NCBI GenBank assembly: GCA_026708085.1
Contig: JAPOVP010000065.1
Coordinates: 1 to 54,120, forward strand
Direction of reading: 5' to 3'
From: Caldilineaceae bacterium
GTDB lineage: Bacteria > Chloroflexota > Anaerolineae > Caldilineales > Caldilineaceae
Length of the DNA: 54,120 bases
Under the pieces are notes generated by a model. It was not told where the DNA came from, made no database searches, and was given only the letters and a program-made list of their open reading frames with translations. Every line of letters begins with the position of its first letter. The stretch's first letter is position 1. A program made the translations under genes and the position numbers. Positions 15,525 through 24,275 of this stretch are shown piece after piece.

Positions 15525-16526
15525 TCAGCGTTCGCGGAAGGTGAAAGCGATCTGGGTGCCTTCGGGCACGACCTGTGTGTAACCGACGCCGCCGGTGAAG
15601 GACCAGCAGTAGCCGTCGTAGGGCATTTTGACTTCCTCGATGAGGTCGCCCCAGACGTCCATCATGTCGACGGCCGTGTCGCCCTCGCGCAGGAAGGTGC
15701 CAGGTGGATGTTTGATCCACATGAGGCCGCCTTTGTGCGAGGTGAGGCGATCGGCCATGTAGAAGTCGCCCTGCATTGGCGGCGTTGCCTGGGGAACGAT
15801 GTCGCCTTCCAGCATTCCAATGGCCTTCATGGTGTTAGTGATCCCGATCTGGCCGGAGTTCGTATTGTCCTCCCAGAGGAAGAAATCGGCGATGAGCTCT
15901 GGTGTCATGGAGGGGATGCCGTGGGCAAGAGAACTGCCAACGACGCCAGTGGCGGAGCGGCCGGGGGAATCGATGACGGTGAAACCCCATGCTTCGGCCA
16001 TCTTTTCCATCTCGTTGAGTACGTTTTCGTCGGGACAGGCGTCGCGGCGAATCAAGGTGAAGGGGATGGCATCGGGCGGATTGGAGTGAACGTCGATGGA
16101 GTGGGTGGCTACTTTGAGCGCTTCGCCGATCACGCCAGCCAAGCGCAGTGTCACTGTGCCGCCGGAATCGGCCGGCCACATGGGAGCGGATGACATGTTG
16201 ATGCCGTCGCCGGTGGGTGCGATGACGGGGGAGAAGTAGGAGCCGACCTGGAAGGCGAAGGGGTTGCCGACGGTTATGGCAACGAGGCGCCCTTTCAGCT
16301 TCTGGGGGTCGGTGGCGCGCACGGTCTTGAGGAGGGCGCCGGTGCCGTTGATTTCGGTGCCATGGATGGAGGCGGTGACTACCAGCGTGGGGCCGTCATC
16401 TACGCCATTTACGATGACAACGGGCACACCAACTTTGTTGCCGTCGGCCAGGGTGACGTGGCCGAGGTGGCCCTTTACGACTTCACCTGGCGCGGCGGTC
16501 AGGCCTGCAAGTTCGAAGTTTGCCAT
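15525..16526 (-). CDS. Succinylglutamate desuccinylase/aspartoacylase family zinc deacylase
   Basis: About 333 residues of the AstE/AspA metallocarboxypeptidase-like fold. Zinc ligands are H55 and E58 in SIHGTEINGT and H147 in DVHSNP. The protein would remove an acyl group from an N-acyl amino acid or related amide in the cytoplasm. AAAGGAG lies just before the ATG. It is downstream of the MATE-like transporter gene on the same strand with a 122-base gap, so the two may be expressed together. The specific acyl substrate is not determinable. Confidence 0.87.
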   Translation of the reverse strand: MANFELAGLTAAPGEVVKGHLGHVTLADGNKVGVPVVIVNGVDDGPTLVVTASIHGTEINGTGALLKTVRATDPQKLKGRLVAITVGNPFAFQVGSYFSPVIAPTGDGINMSSAPMWPADSGGTVTLRLAGVIGEALKVATHSIDVHSNPPDAIPFTLIRRDACPDENVLNEMEKMAEAWGFTVIDSPGRSATGVVGSSLAHGIPSMTPELIADFFLWEDNTNSGQIGITNTMKAIGMLEGDIVPQATPPMQGDFYMADRLTSHKGGLMWIKHPPGTFLREGDTAVDMMDVWGDLIEEVKMPYDGYCWSFTGGVGYTQVVPEGTQIAFTFRER

Positions 16527-16648
16527 TTTATATGCTCCTTTGAGTTCATTGGCGAGCGGAGAATCGTTGAGAGTAAACGGTTTGGCCCGCAGGCCAGAGT
16601 TGCCGGGATTGTATGGGTTCGACGAATCGGGCGTGCCGACTCCGGTCG

Positions 16649-17986
16649 CTAGTGTGCGCTGGTTGGCTGCAGGTCGGACAAGGTGTCGGGCGGCCGGCTG
16701 GCGGTGTTCAAGACGACGACCTCCACAGCATAAGCGAGAATGACTGAGGCGGTACCGACTACGACCCCGGAAGCGAGCCCGACCGACACTCCGAGAGTCA
16801 GCGCCAAGAGCATACTGACCAGGTTGACAGCCATACCAAACTGAATACTGCGGGTGTCATGCCGCTTGATGAGCCGGCCCCGGTACAGGTTTTGCCATGC
16901 CATCAGGAAGGTAATCGGTACCATGAACTGGGCGCCGAGCACGGCCAGCGGCTTGATTTCGGCGGGCACGCCCAAGAGAACGGTAAAGTAGAAGCGGTCC
17001 AAAGGCGTGAAAACGAGTATTGCCATTACGAGGCTCAGAATTACTCCCGAAAGTACGACGAAGCGCCGCAAGGCTTTGTATGAGCGCTCGTCTTTGAGGA
17101 GAGCGATTACCACCTCGTGAGAGGCGCGCATCGGGCTGGAGAAGAACATTCCCAGACCAAAGGCGACCGGGAAGGCGGCCAGAGATGAGGCCGGCATTGC
17201 TGAGCGGGCTATACCGGCGACGACAAGTGGACGGGAGATGACGCGCATGACGTCGGTTGCGGCCAGGGGCAGGTAAAAGCGCCACATGCCGGCATAAGAC
17301 ATGTCGGGCTGGCTCTGATCGGGGGATTCCACTCTGCCAAAGATATGGGTACGCACGATCGGCCGCGCCCACCAGGCGATTACGACCGCTTCTATGATTA
17401 CGCTCAGGACCATTGCCAGACCGCCGAGGGCGGCGCCGGGCAAGCCTCCAAACCAGACGCCGACGGCCATGGTGACGGTCAAGGTGGCAAGCCGGAACAT
17501 CGTTCCCCAGGTGATATGGCGGGTGTAGCCATGTCTGATGAGGACGCCCTGAAGGAAGCGGCGCAGACCGATGGCGGCGGGCCAGAGCAGGAGTAGCTGC
17601 ATGGCAGGACGGGCTGCAGTCGCTACATCTTCCGAGAGGCCGAGAAGTGTGCGGGTCATGACGTGGTAGGCCGGTGTAAAGAAAAGCAGCGCGCTGGCTA
17701 AGGTCATCAGGAGCGACAGGTGAAGCATGAAGCGCCAGACCAGCTGATACATGGCGCGGTTGCGGACGAGGGCCACCCCGGTGCCCAGCATGTAGATGAT
17801 GGGGCTTTCCATGAGGATGGCGATCGGTTGGGCCACTCCGAAGGCGGCCAGTTCCAATTCAGGCTGGGGCAGGCGGGTGATTCCGGCACTCACAACAGGG
17901 TCGGCGATGCTCATCATCAGCCAACTGAGCGCCAGCGGATACCAGAAGTCGAAGATATACCGCTGGCTCAGTTTTGTGGGAACCAC
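16649..17986 (-). CDS. MATE-like (MOP superfamily) membrane transporter
   Basis: About 445 residues with around 12 hydrophobic segments arranged as two similar halves. The pattern (FWYPLALSWLMMSIADPVV at the start; AARPAMQLLLLWPAAIGLRRFLQG before the middle) suggests a MATE or ANKH-like member of the MOP exporter superfamily. Start GTG 17986 is preceded by a weak AAGG. The substrate is unknown. It lies between the deacylase gene and the dpp-type operon, all on the - strand. Confidence 0.7.
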   Translation of the reverse strand: MVPTKLSQRYIFDFWYPLALSWLMMSIADPVVSAGITRLPQPELELAAFGVAQPIAILMESPIIYMLGTGVALVRNRAMYQLVWRFMLHLSLLMTLASALLFFTPAYHVMTRTLLGLSEDVATAARPAMQLLLLWPAAIGLRRFLQGVLIRHGYTRHITWGTMFRLATLTVTMAVGVWFGGLPGAALGGLAMVLSVIIEAVVIAWWARPIVRTHIFGRVESPDQSQPDMSYAGMWRFYLPLAATDVMRVISRPLVVAGIARSAMPASSLAAFPVAFGLGMFFSSPMRASHEVVIALLKDERSYKALRRFVVLSGVILSLVMAILVFTPLDRFYFTVLLGVPAEIKPLAVLGAQFMVPITFLMAWQNLYRGRLIKRHDTRSIQFGMAVNLVSMLLALTLGVSVGLASGVVVGTASVILAYAVEVVVLNTASRPPDTLSDLQPTSAH

Positions 17987-18031
17987 TGGCCTTGCAGCCT
18001 CTTACAGGTCATCAAGTTGAACTCTGAACAG

Positions 18032-18104
18032 GACAGTGCCGGAGACGGTGTCAACTTCGTCGCAGGACTGCAAGTCTTGCAAAAAAAATGTCCCCGGCAC
18101 TGTC
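18032..18104. repeat. Inverted repeat between the MATE-like and DppA-like genes
   Basis: Arms GACAGTGCCGGAGAC (18032-18046) and GTCCCCGGCACTGTC (18090-18104) are complementary at 14 of 15 positions, separated by 43 bases that contain the small palindrome TGCAAGACTTGCA. On the - strand a run of eight T follows the first arm. It may be a stem-loop that ends the dpp-type transcript or a small mobile palindromic element. No gene lies inside. Confidence 0.6.
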
Positions 18105-18224
18105 GGTTTCTGTATTTGTACCTGTATCTCAAGAATTGAGCAGGTTGGTTCAGGTTGCCACTCGACCCGGCGACACCGCCCGACCGGTCAAGTGGCTGCG
18201 AACTACTTTTGCCATGTCCCTGGG

Positions 18225-19952
18225 CTACTCGCTATCGCGGTAGAGGTGCCAGTAGCGCGTGCGGGTATCGGGGAAGGCAACATAGCCTTCAATATCGGAA
18301 CCAATGGCCAGATTGAAGTAACGGGCGCCAATCCAGATCCAGGAAGCATTGTCGATATGCAGGCGCTGAGCCTGACTGTACAGTTCGAAACGCGCATCTT
18401 CATCCACGGTCGTGCCGGCTTGGCGGATCAAGTCATCTGCTTCCTCCAAGCAGACACCGCTGTAGCGATTACCGTAGGAGGCGCAACCCAGCAGGATGTC
18501 CATGAAGTAGCCAGGCTCGGCCGTCCAAGGGAAGAGTGTGTCGAGCGCCGAGGTGTGCGTGCCCTGGTTTTTGCCTTCCTGATAGGCAGCGCGCGGCATT
18601 GGATTGACATTGACAGTGATGCCAGCTTCTGACAGGGCGCTCTGAATGATCTTGGCCATGCTAGCCTGTTCTGGCGTGCCCAGATCGATGTTCAGATCGA
18701 ATTCCAGACCGTCGGCATAGCCGGCCTCAGCCAGAAGTTCTTTCGCCTTGGCAATGGCCTCTTCTTTGGGCAGATCGTAAGGCCAATAGCTGTGGTCATA
18801 GCCGGGCACCATGGAAGGTACCGGTCCCAAACTTCGCTCGGCGCTGCCAAACCAAACGTTCTCGATTATGTCGTCATAGGGAATCAAGTATGAAACAGCC
18901 TGGCGCACACGCTTGTCGTTGAAGGGTTCCGTGTTGTGGTTGATCGGCATAACGATCATGTCGCCGATGCGTACCTGTTTTGTGCTGACATTGGCATCGC
19001 TGCGAAGATCGTTGATTTCCTTGGCTGACAGGTCCTGGGCCATGTCCACCTCGCCGGCCTTCAGCAAGAGCACGCGGTCGGCCGACTCGGGCACGACGGT
19101 AAAGATTATGCGGTTAAAGAACGGCTCTTTGCCCTGCCAGTTCGGATTGGTGCGGAACTCCATCGACTCGTTGGGAATGCGTTCATGGATGTAGTAAGGG
19201 CCGCTGCTCGGCATGTTGGTCGTGGCCCACTCCTGGCCCCACTTGTCGCCGTCGGCTTCGCCGGCGTCCATGTAGGCCTGGCTGTCGATCAGGTAGCCGA
19301 ACTGACAGCAGCTCATGAAGGGCCGCAAGATCGGCGTCCAGTCGGAAGCGTTGAAGCGGAAGGTGTAGTCGTCGATCACCTCGAACCCTTTGAGGGGCTC
19401 TTCTTTGGTGGCCAGACGGACCAGGCGGTCGAGGGAGGGCGGGACGCGCATGTTGCCGCGCCGGTCCTTATAGTAGAGGTAGTCGTTGGCAGTAATCTCG
19501 TTGCCGGAAGGGTAGTGCTTCATGCCCTCGGGCAGCTTAAAGGTCCATTGTGTGCCGTCCATCGAGATCACCATCGAATCGGCCAGCATCGGCTCGAAGT
19601 TGAGGGCATCACCGACCAAGCTTCCGTCCTCCAGCTCTATGATGGCCGGTTGCGCCCAACTGCCGAGAACATTGACCTGGGTCTCGGTCATACGCGGGAA
19701 GGCGCCGGAGACGTCCCAGTCGAGCGTGGAGAGATCCTGGCTGACGGCGACGATGAGGGTCCGATCTTCTTCTGAGGCTGTGGCCAGAGCAGCCTCGCGG
19801 CCGGTCATTCCGGACGTATCGGCGACGGCATCCCCGGTGTCGGCCGGGGCTTCAGGGCCAACGGCGGGGGCACAGGCAGCCAACAACGCCACGACAAGAA
19901 GGCTGACGACAGCCACCATCAAGGCACGGTGCGACATCGTTTTGCTCAGCAT
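18225..19952 (-). CDS. Peptide-type ABC substrate-binding lipoprotein (SBP_bac_5, DppA/OppA family)
   Basis: About 575 residues. The leader is followed by lipobox LLAAC (C27) and an Ala/Pro/Gly/Asp linker. The body has the family 5 pattern: MADSMVISMDGTQWTFKLPEG in the N-terminal lobe, DDYTFRFNASDW and DKRVRQAVSYLI (the latter very typical). I choose ATG 19952 because AAAGGAG is 10 bases upstream; the open frame to 20123 adds 57 residues before the signal sequence. It is the last gene of an operon of permeases and ATPases. Family members bind oligopeptides, but also nickel, sugars and opines, so the ligand is open. Confidence 0.92.
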   Translation of the reverse strand: MLSKTMSHRALMVAVVSLLVVALLAACAPAVGPEAPADTGDAVADTSGMTGREAALATASEEDRTLIVAVSQDLSTLDWDVSGAFPRMTETQVNVLGSWAQPAIIELEDGSLVGDALNFEPMLADSMVISMDGTQWTFKLPEGMKHYPSGNEITANDYLYYKDRRGNMRVPPSLDRLVRLATKEEPLKGFEVIDDYTFRFNASDWTPILRPFMSCCQFGYLIDSQAYMDAGEADGDKWGQEWATTNMPSSGPYYIHERIPNESMEFRTNPNWQGKEPFFNRIIFTVVPESADRVLLLKAGEVDMAQDLSAKEINDLRSDANVSTKQVRIGDMIVMPINHNTEPFNDKRVRQAVSYLIPYDDIIENVWFGSAERSLGPVPSMVPGYDHSYWPYDLPKEEAIAKAKELLAEAGYADGLEFDLNIDLGTPEQASMAKIIQSALSEAGITVNVNPMPRAAYQEGKNQGTHTSALDTLFPWTAEPGYFMDILLGCASYGNRYSGVCLEEADDLIRQAGTTVDEDARFELYSQAQRLHIDNASWIWIGARYFNLAIGSDIEGYVAFPDTRTRYWHLYRDSE

Positions 19953-20141
19953 GTCTGCAAACTCCTTTTGGCAGGAAAGTTGTGGGTAGCTCCAGCTCGC
20001 GTTCCACAGTGTCTGTCGGATTGCTGATTCAATTCCTGATAGCTGGCTCAGGAGGCCGTGTTTGGGCGGCTCTACGAGGCTAGAATTCCTTTGCGCAAGT
20101 CCTCGCGGCAGAACACTGTTCATACACGTACGCCCCGGGGT

Positions 20142-21173
20142 CTAGGCAGGTTGCGAGTAAGTGGATAGAGCATGCGTTTCGCGATTGGTATCACTGTTCT
20201 CGACCAGGATACAGGCGGCGCTGTGGGTGTTGGCAATGTGAAAGAGGGGTGGTCCAGGCTGCAGGCAGGCGTCGCGGCGATATGGGCAGCGTGAGTACAG
20301 GCGGCACCCGGGCGGCAGGTCGATGGGGCTCGGAACTTCGCCAGGCAGTTTCAGGCGCTCCTTGCCGCGTTGCGCAGGATCGGGAATCGGGACGGCGGAG
20401 AGCAAGGCCTGTGTGTAAGGATGCGCTGGTGAGTCGAAGATTTCATCGGTGCTGCCAGTTTCCACTATGCGACCCAGATACATTACCGCGACTTGATTGC
20501 AGGTATGTTTTATGACACTCAGGTCGTGGGAGATGAACAGATAGGTCAGGCCCATTTCCTCCTGCAGTTGGGTGAGCAGGCGCAGAATCTGGCCGCGAAC
20601 AGACACGTCGAGCGCGGATGTAGGTTCGTCGAGAACGATGAAATCGGGATGGGTGGCGATGGCGCGGGCGACGCCGATTCGCTGCTGCTGGCCGCCGCTG
20701 AACTGGTGGGGATAGCGCGTGAGGTGGTCGGGCTGCAGGCCCACCTGGGAGAGCAGCTGGCGGACGCGCTGGTCTTTCTCGTGCGCGTTCAGATTGGTGT
20801 GCAGATCGAGCGGCTCGCGCAGGATGGCACCGATGGTCATACGGGGTGTCAGCGAACCGCCGGGGTCCTGAAAGACCATCTGCATACGACCGCGCATCTG
20901 GGCGACCTGCTCGCTCTTCAGGTCGGTGAGGTTGTGTTCGCCCATGCGAATCTCGCCGGATGTCGGTTCGATCAGTCGGAGGAGGCAGCGTCCGGCGGTC
21001 GTTTTGCCGCAGCCGCTTTCGCCGACGAGTCCCAAGGTGGCGCCTTTAGGGATGTCGAATGAAATATCGTCAACGGCGCGCAGGCGGACATGGGAGAACA
21101 TGCCGACGCGAATTGGAAAGTCCTTGCGCAGGTTGCGGATTTGTACGAATGCTTCGCCGTTGGCGTGGGTCAT
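20142..21173 (-). CDS. Peptide-type ABC transporter ATPase (DppF/OppF)
   Basis: About 343 residues. Walker A is GESGCGKTT, the signature is FSGGQQQR, Walker B is FIVLDEPTSALD, and the C-terminal oligopeptide-transporter extension contains a cysteine cluster (CRLYSRCPYRRDAC) seen in DppD/DppF proteins. The N-terminal FPIRVG...LRAVDDISFDI is typical of the F subunit. It follows the D subunit gene by 66 bases and precedes the lipoprotein gene by 189. Confidence 0.94.
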   Translation of the reverse strand: MTHANGEAFVQIRNLRKDFPIRVGMFSHVRLRAVDDISFDIPKGATLGLVGESGCGKTTAGRCLLRLIEPTSGEIRMGEHNLTDLKSEQVAQMRGRMQMVFQDPGGSLTPRMTIGAILREPLDLHTNLNAHEKDQRVRQLLSQVGLQPDHLTRYPHQFSGGQQQRIGVARAIATHPDFIVLDEPTSALDVSVRGQILRLLTQLQEEMGLTYLFISHDLSVIKHTCNQVAVMYLGRIVETGSTDEIFDSPAHPYTQALLSAVPIPDPAQRGKERLKLPGEVPSPIDLPPGCRLYSRCPYRRDACLQPGPPLFHIANTHSAACILVENSDTNRETHALSTYSQPA

Positions 21174-21239
21174 TTCAGGTCTTTATGTGTCAGAGTTTTC
21201 AGTGAAGGCCAGTTTCAGCATCTATTTCGAGCTCTCGGA

Positions 21240-22268
21240 CTAAGCCGTCTCCAAGGTCCAGGCCTCTTCGAGCATCTCGCGTTCGATTCGTCCTGAGACG
21301 ATGTGGCAACGCGTTGTATGGTTTTGCCCTGCTTCGACCATCTGCGGCTCTTCCTGCTGACAGAGCTCTTCGGCAAAGGGGCAGCGCGGATGAAATGTGC
21401 AGCCGCTGGGCAGATGAACGGCGTCCGGCACGGTGCCGGGAATAGTAGAAATCGGTTTATCGATGTCTACGCGAAGGGTGGAGGCGATCAGTCCCTGGGT
21501 GTACGGGTGGCGCGGATTTGAAAATATCTGGGCGACGGGTCCCTGTTCGACGACGCGGCCGGCGTACATGACGATGACCCGTTCGCACAGTTCGGCGACG
21601 ACACCAAGGTCGTGGGTGATAAACAGGCAAGCGGAGCCGGCCGATTTCACACGCAGGCGGATTAGATCGAGGACCTGCGCCTGCACGGTCACGTCGAGGC
21701 CTGTTGTCGGTTCGTCTGCGATCAGCAGGAGCGGGTTGGCGCTCAGTGCCATGGCGACCATGACACGCTGACACATGCCGCCGGAGAGTTCATGGGGATA
21801 GGCATTGGCGCGGCGGTCGGGGTCGGCGATTTCGACGGCCCTCATCATGTCAACTGCGTGTGCCTCGGCGACGCTGCGAGGGCAGCTTTCGCGCAGCTGG
21901 ATGACCCGGCTGATCTGGTCGCCGACGGTGAAGAGGGGATTGAGGGCGGCGCGGGGTTCCTGGAAGATCATGGAGATCTTGCGACCGCGAATGGTCTGCA
22001 TTTCCGCTTCGCTGCATGACATCAGGTCTTGCCCATCGAGCCAGACTTCGCCCTCTACGATTTTGCCGGGCGCCTTTACGAGGCGGATGATTGACTGTGC
22101 GGTCACGGATTTTCCTGAGCCGCTCTCCCCGACCAGCCCGGTAATTTCGCCGCGATTGAGATTATATGACACGCTGTTGACTGCTTTGACTACGCCTTCA
22201 TAGGTGTAGAAGTAGGTATGCAGTCCTCTGACTTCGAGAAGAGAGTCCGAATTCCGAACTTCAATCAT
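21240..22268 (-). CDS. Peptide-type ABC transporter ATPase (DppD/OppD)
   Basis: About 342 residues. Walker A is GESGSGKSV, the signature LSGGMCQR, Walker B LLIADEPTTGLDVT, and the C-terminal extension carries CTFHPRCPFAEELC, the cysteine motif of the oligo/dipeptide ATPases. It starts 3 bases after the stop of the DppC gene and is therefore translationally linked to it. It would form a heterodimer with the F subunit. Confidence 0.94.
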   Translation of the reverse strand: MIEVRNSDSLLEVRGLHTYFYTYEGVVKAVNSVSYNLNRGEITGLVGESGSGKSVTAQSIIRLVKAPGKIVEGEVWLDGQDLMSCSEAEMQTIRGRKISMIFQEPRAALNPLFTVGDQISRVIQLRESCPRSVAEAHAVDMMRAVEIADPDRRANAYPHELSGGMCQRVMVAMALSANPLLLIADEPTTGLDVTVQAQVLDLIRLRVKSAGSACLFITHDLGVVAELCERVIVMYAGRVVEQGPVAQIFSNPRHPYTQGLIASTLRVDIDKPISTIPGTVPDAVHLPSGCTFHPRCPFAEELCQQEEPQMVEAGQNHTTRCHIVSGRIEREMLEEAWTLETA

Positions 22269-22271
22269 TTG

Positions 22272-23165
22272 TTACATTTCCATACGCTTGGGATCGAAGA
22301 TATCCCTTAGGCCTTCAGATAGCAGATTGAAGCCGAGCACGGCGAGCATGGCGGTCAGACCGGGGAAAAAGGAGATCCACCATTCGCCGCTGACTATACC
22401 TCCGACACCGTCATTGATCATCGAGCCCCACTCGGGCGTTGGGATGGGTACACCCAGGCCGATGAAGCTGAGGCTGGCGGCGACCAGGATTGCCCAGCCG
22501 GCATTGAGAGGCGCCTGAGCGAGAACGGGGTCGAGGCAGTTGGGGATGAGATGTCGAAATATGAGCCGGTGGGAGGGGTTGCCGACCGACCGCGCGGCCT
22601 CGGCATAGAAGCTTTCCTTCTTGCTTTTCATTTCGGCGCGAACGACGCGGAGGTAAGAGGGGAAATTGATGAACGCGATCACGGCGATGACAAGCCAGAT
22701 GCTTCTCCCCAGTGCGGCGACGACGGCCATGGCCAGGATGAGAGGCGGGAAGGCCTGGAAGGCGTCGAGAATACGCATGAGAATATCGTCGAAACGGCCG
22801 CTGAAGTAGCCGGTAAGACCCCCCAGAGGGACCCCGATCGCAATCGCCATGAGTACTGATGCGATAGCGATGAAGAAGTCGACGCGCGTCGCATAGATGA
22901 CGCGGGAGTAGATATCCCATCCTACCTCGTCGGTACCGAAGAAGTGCCTGGCGCTGGGCGGCTCGAACTGTTCGTCCAGGTTGGTGACGACCGGATCGTG
23001 GGTCGCCAGCACTGGCGCGAAGATCGCGATCAGGACGAAGAAGAGAATTATGGCGATACCCACCATCGTCGACCAGTTGCGGCGCAATTGGTAGAGGAAC
23101 CGCTGCAGGCCGGGCGGCAGTTCTGTATCCAACCCCAGTTGCAAGGGCGTTCCCTGTGCACTCAT
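22272..23165 (-). CDS. Peptide-type ABC transporter permease (DppC/OppC)
   Basis: About 297 residues with an N-terminal cytoplasmic tail, a first helix (MVGIAIILFFVLIAIFAPVLA, the OppC N-terminal domain), the family motif FGTDEVGWDIYSRVIYATR, and five further hydrophobic segments. The coupling-helix region is FYAEAARSVGNPSHRLIFRHLIPN. It lies between the DppB and DppD genes, the usual order. Confidence 0.94.
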   Translation of the reverse strand: MSAQGTPLQLGLDTELPPGLQRFLYQLRRNWSTMVGIAIILFFVLIAIFAPVLATHDPVVTNLDEQFEPPSARHFFGTDEVGWDIYSRVIYATRVDFFIAIASVLMAIAIGVPLGGLTGYFSGRFDDILMRILDAFQAFPPLILAMAVVAALGRSIWLVIAVIAFINFPSYLRVVRAEMKSKKESFYAEAARSVGNPSHRLIFRHLIPNCLDPVLAQAPLNAGWAILVAASLSFIGLGVPIPTPEWGSMINDGVGGIVSGEWWISFFPGLTAMLAVLGFNLLSEGLRDIFDPKRMEM

Positions 23166-23261
23166 TTCTCAGTCCCTGGTGTTCCAGTTCAATTTCACAG
23201 TAGTGCGAATTGCTGCGGACGTTCGGCGATCAGCTGGTCGTCTGCACGAACGGCAGAAAGG

Positions 23262-24275
23262 CTAGGCGGTTATTCTTGGATCGATGACAAAGTAGAGTAT
23301 ATCCACGATCAGGAATACGAGGACATATAGCACTGCGGCGAGCAGGACAAAGCCCTGCACGGCGTTGTAGTCCTTGACGACGATCGATTCGAGTGCGTAG
23401 CGACCTATTCCGGGCCAGGAGAAGATCCTCTCGAGCACAACGCTGCCGCCCAACAGGTTGCCATAGACGAGAGCGACGAAGGTCAGGGGGGCGAGAAGCG
23501 CATTGCGCAGGGCGTCGCGGAAGTAGATCTGGCGGTCGGGCACGCCGTTGGCGCGGGCCGCCTGAATGTACTCCGACCCGAGGACTTCCAGCATCGACGA
23601 GCGCATCAGGCGGGTTATGGGCGCAAGGGTAACCAGGGCCTGGGTGATGACTGGCAGGGCCAAGTGTTGAGCGCTGGAGCTGAAGGCCTTCCAGTTTCCG
23701 GTCAGCACACTGTCGAGCAGGTAGAGGCCGGTGATTCGATCCGGCGGTGAAATGAGCAGGCCGATGCGGCCGCTTGGCGGCGGGAAAATCCGCAACAGGT
23801 AAAACAGGACGTAGATCAGCAGGAGCCCCAACCAAAAGGAAGGCACTGATACGCCCATTAAGGTGATGCCGCGGCTGATGTTGTCGATCCAACTGTTTCG
23901 GTAGACGGCAGACAGGACGCCAAGTGGAACTCCGAGCGCGATGGCAAGCAGCAGGGCAGCGGTTGTCATTTCGAAGGTGGCGGGGAACCTCCGAATCAGA
24001 TCCTGGGCGACGGACTCGGAGGTAAACCAGGAGTCTCCGAGGTCGCCGCGCAAGACGTTTCCCAGCCAGATGAAGTACTGCTCATGCAGGGGCTTGTCGA
24101 GCCCCAGACGCTTCGTGATCGCCTCAATTTCTTCGGGCGTTGTGTCGATCCCGACAAACAGGTAGACCGGATTGCCGGGAAGGACATGGGAGATGGTGAA
24201 GATGATGATAGAGACCCCTAGCAGGACAGGGATCAGTTGGAGCAGACGCTTGCCGACGTATTGCAGCAGTCGCAT
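23262..24275 (-). CDS. Peptide-type ABC transporter permease (DppB/OppB)
   Basis: About 337 residues with six hydrophobic segments. The N-terminus MRLLQYVGKRLLQLIPVLLG is the standard DppB start, so ATG 24275 is preferred to the 26-codon upstream extension of the frame. The EAA-like loop is YIQAARANGVPDRQIYFRDALRN. The ATG overlaps the stop codon of the upstream NicX-like gene by one base (TAATG), tying the transporter to those enzymes. Confidence 0.94.
   Translation of the reverse strand: MRLLQYVGKRLLQLIPVLLGVSIIIFTISHVLPGNPVYLFVGIDTTPEEIEAITKRLGLDKPLHEQYFIWLGNVLRGDLGDSWFTSESVAQDLIRRFPATFEMTTAALLLAIALGVPLGVLSAVYRNSWIDNISRGITLMGVSVPSFWLGLLLIYVLFYLLRIFPPPSGRIGLLISPPDRITGLYLLDSVLTGNWKAFSSSAQHLALPVITQALVTLAPITRLMRSSMLEVLGSEYIQAARANGVPDRQIYFRDALRNALLAPLTFVALVYGNLLGGSVVLERIFSWPGIGRYALESIVVKDYNAVQGFVLLAAVLYVLVFLIVDILYFVIDPRITA

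Noticed and set aside
18083..18090. T8 run (read on the - strand) as a normal intrinsic terminator
   Set aside because: The sequence directly before it on the - strand does not fold into a local stem; the pairing partner lies downstream of the T run.
18225..24275. Reading the dpp-type operon as the nickel importer for the lar genes
   Set aside because: The lipoprotein family does include nickel binders, but the operon starts with three NicX-like genes and lies 26 kb from the lar cluster; no histidine-rich site is seen.
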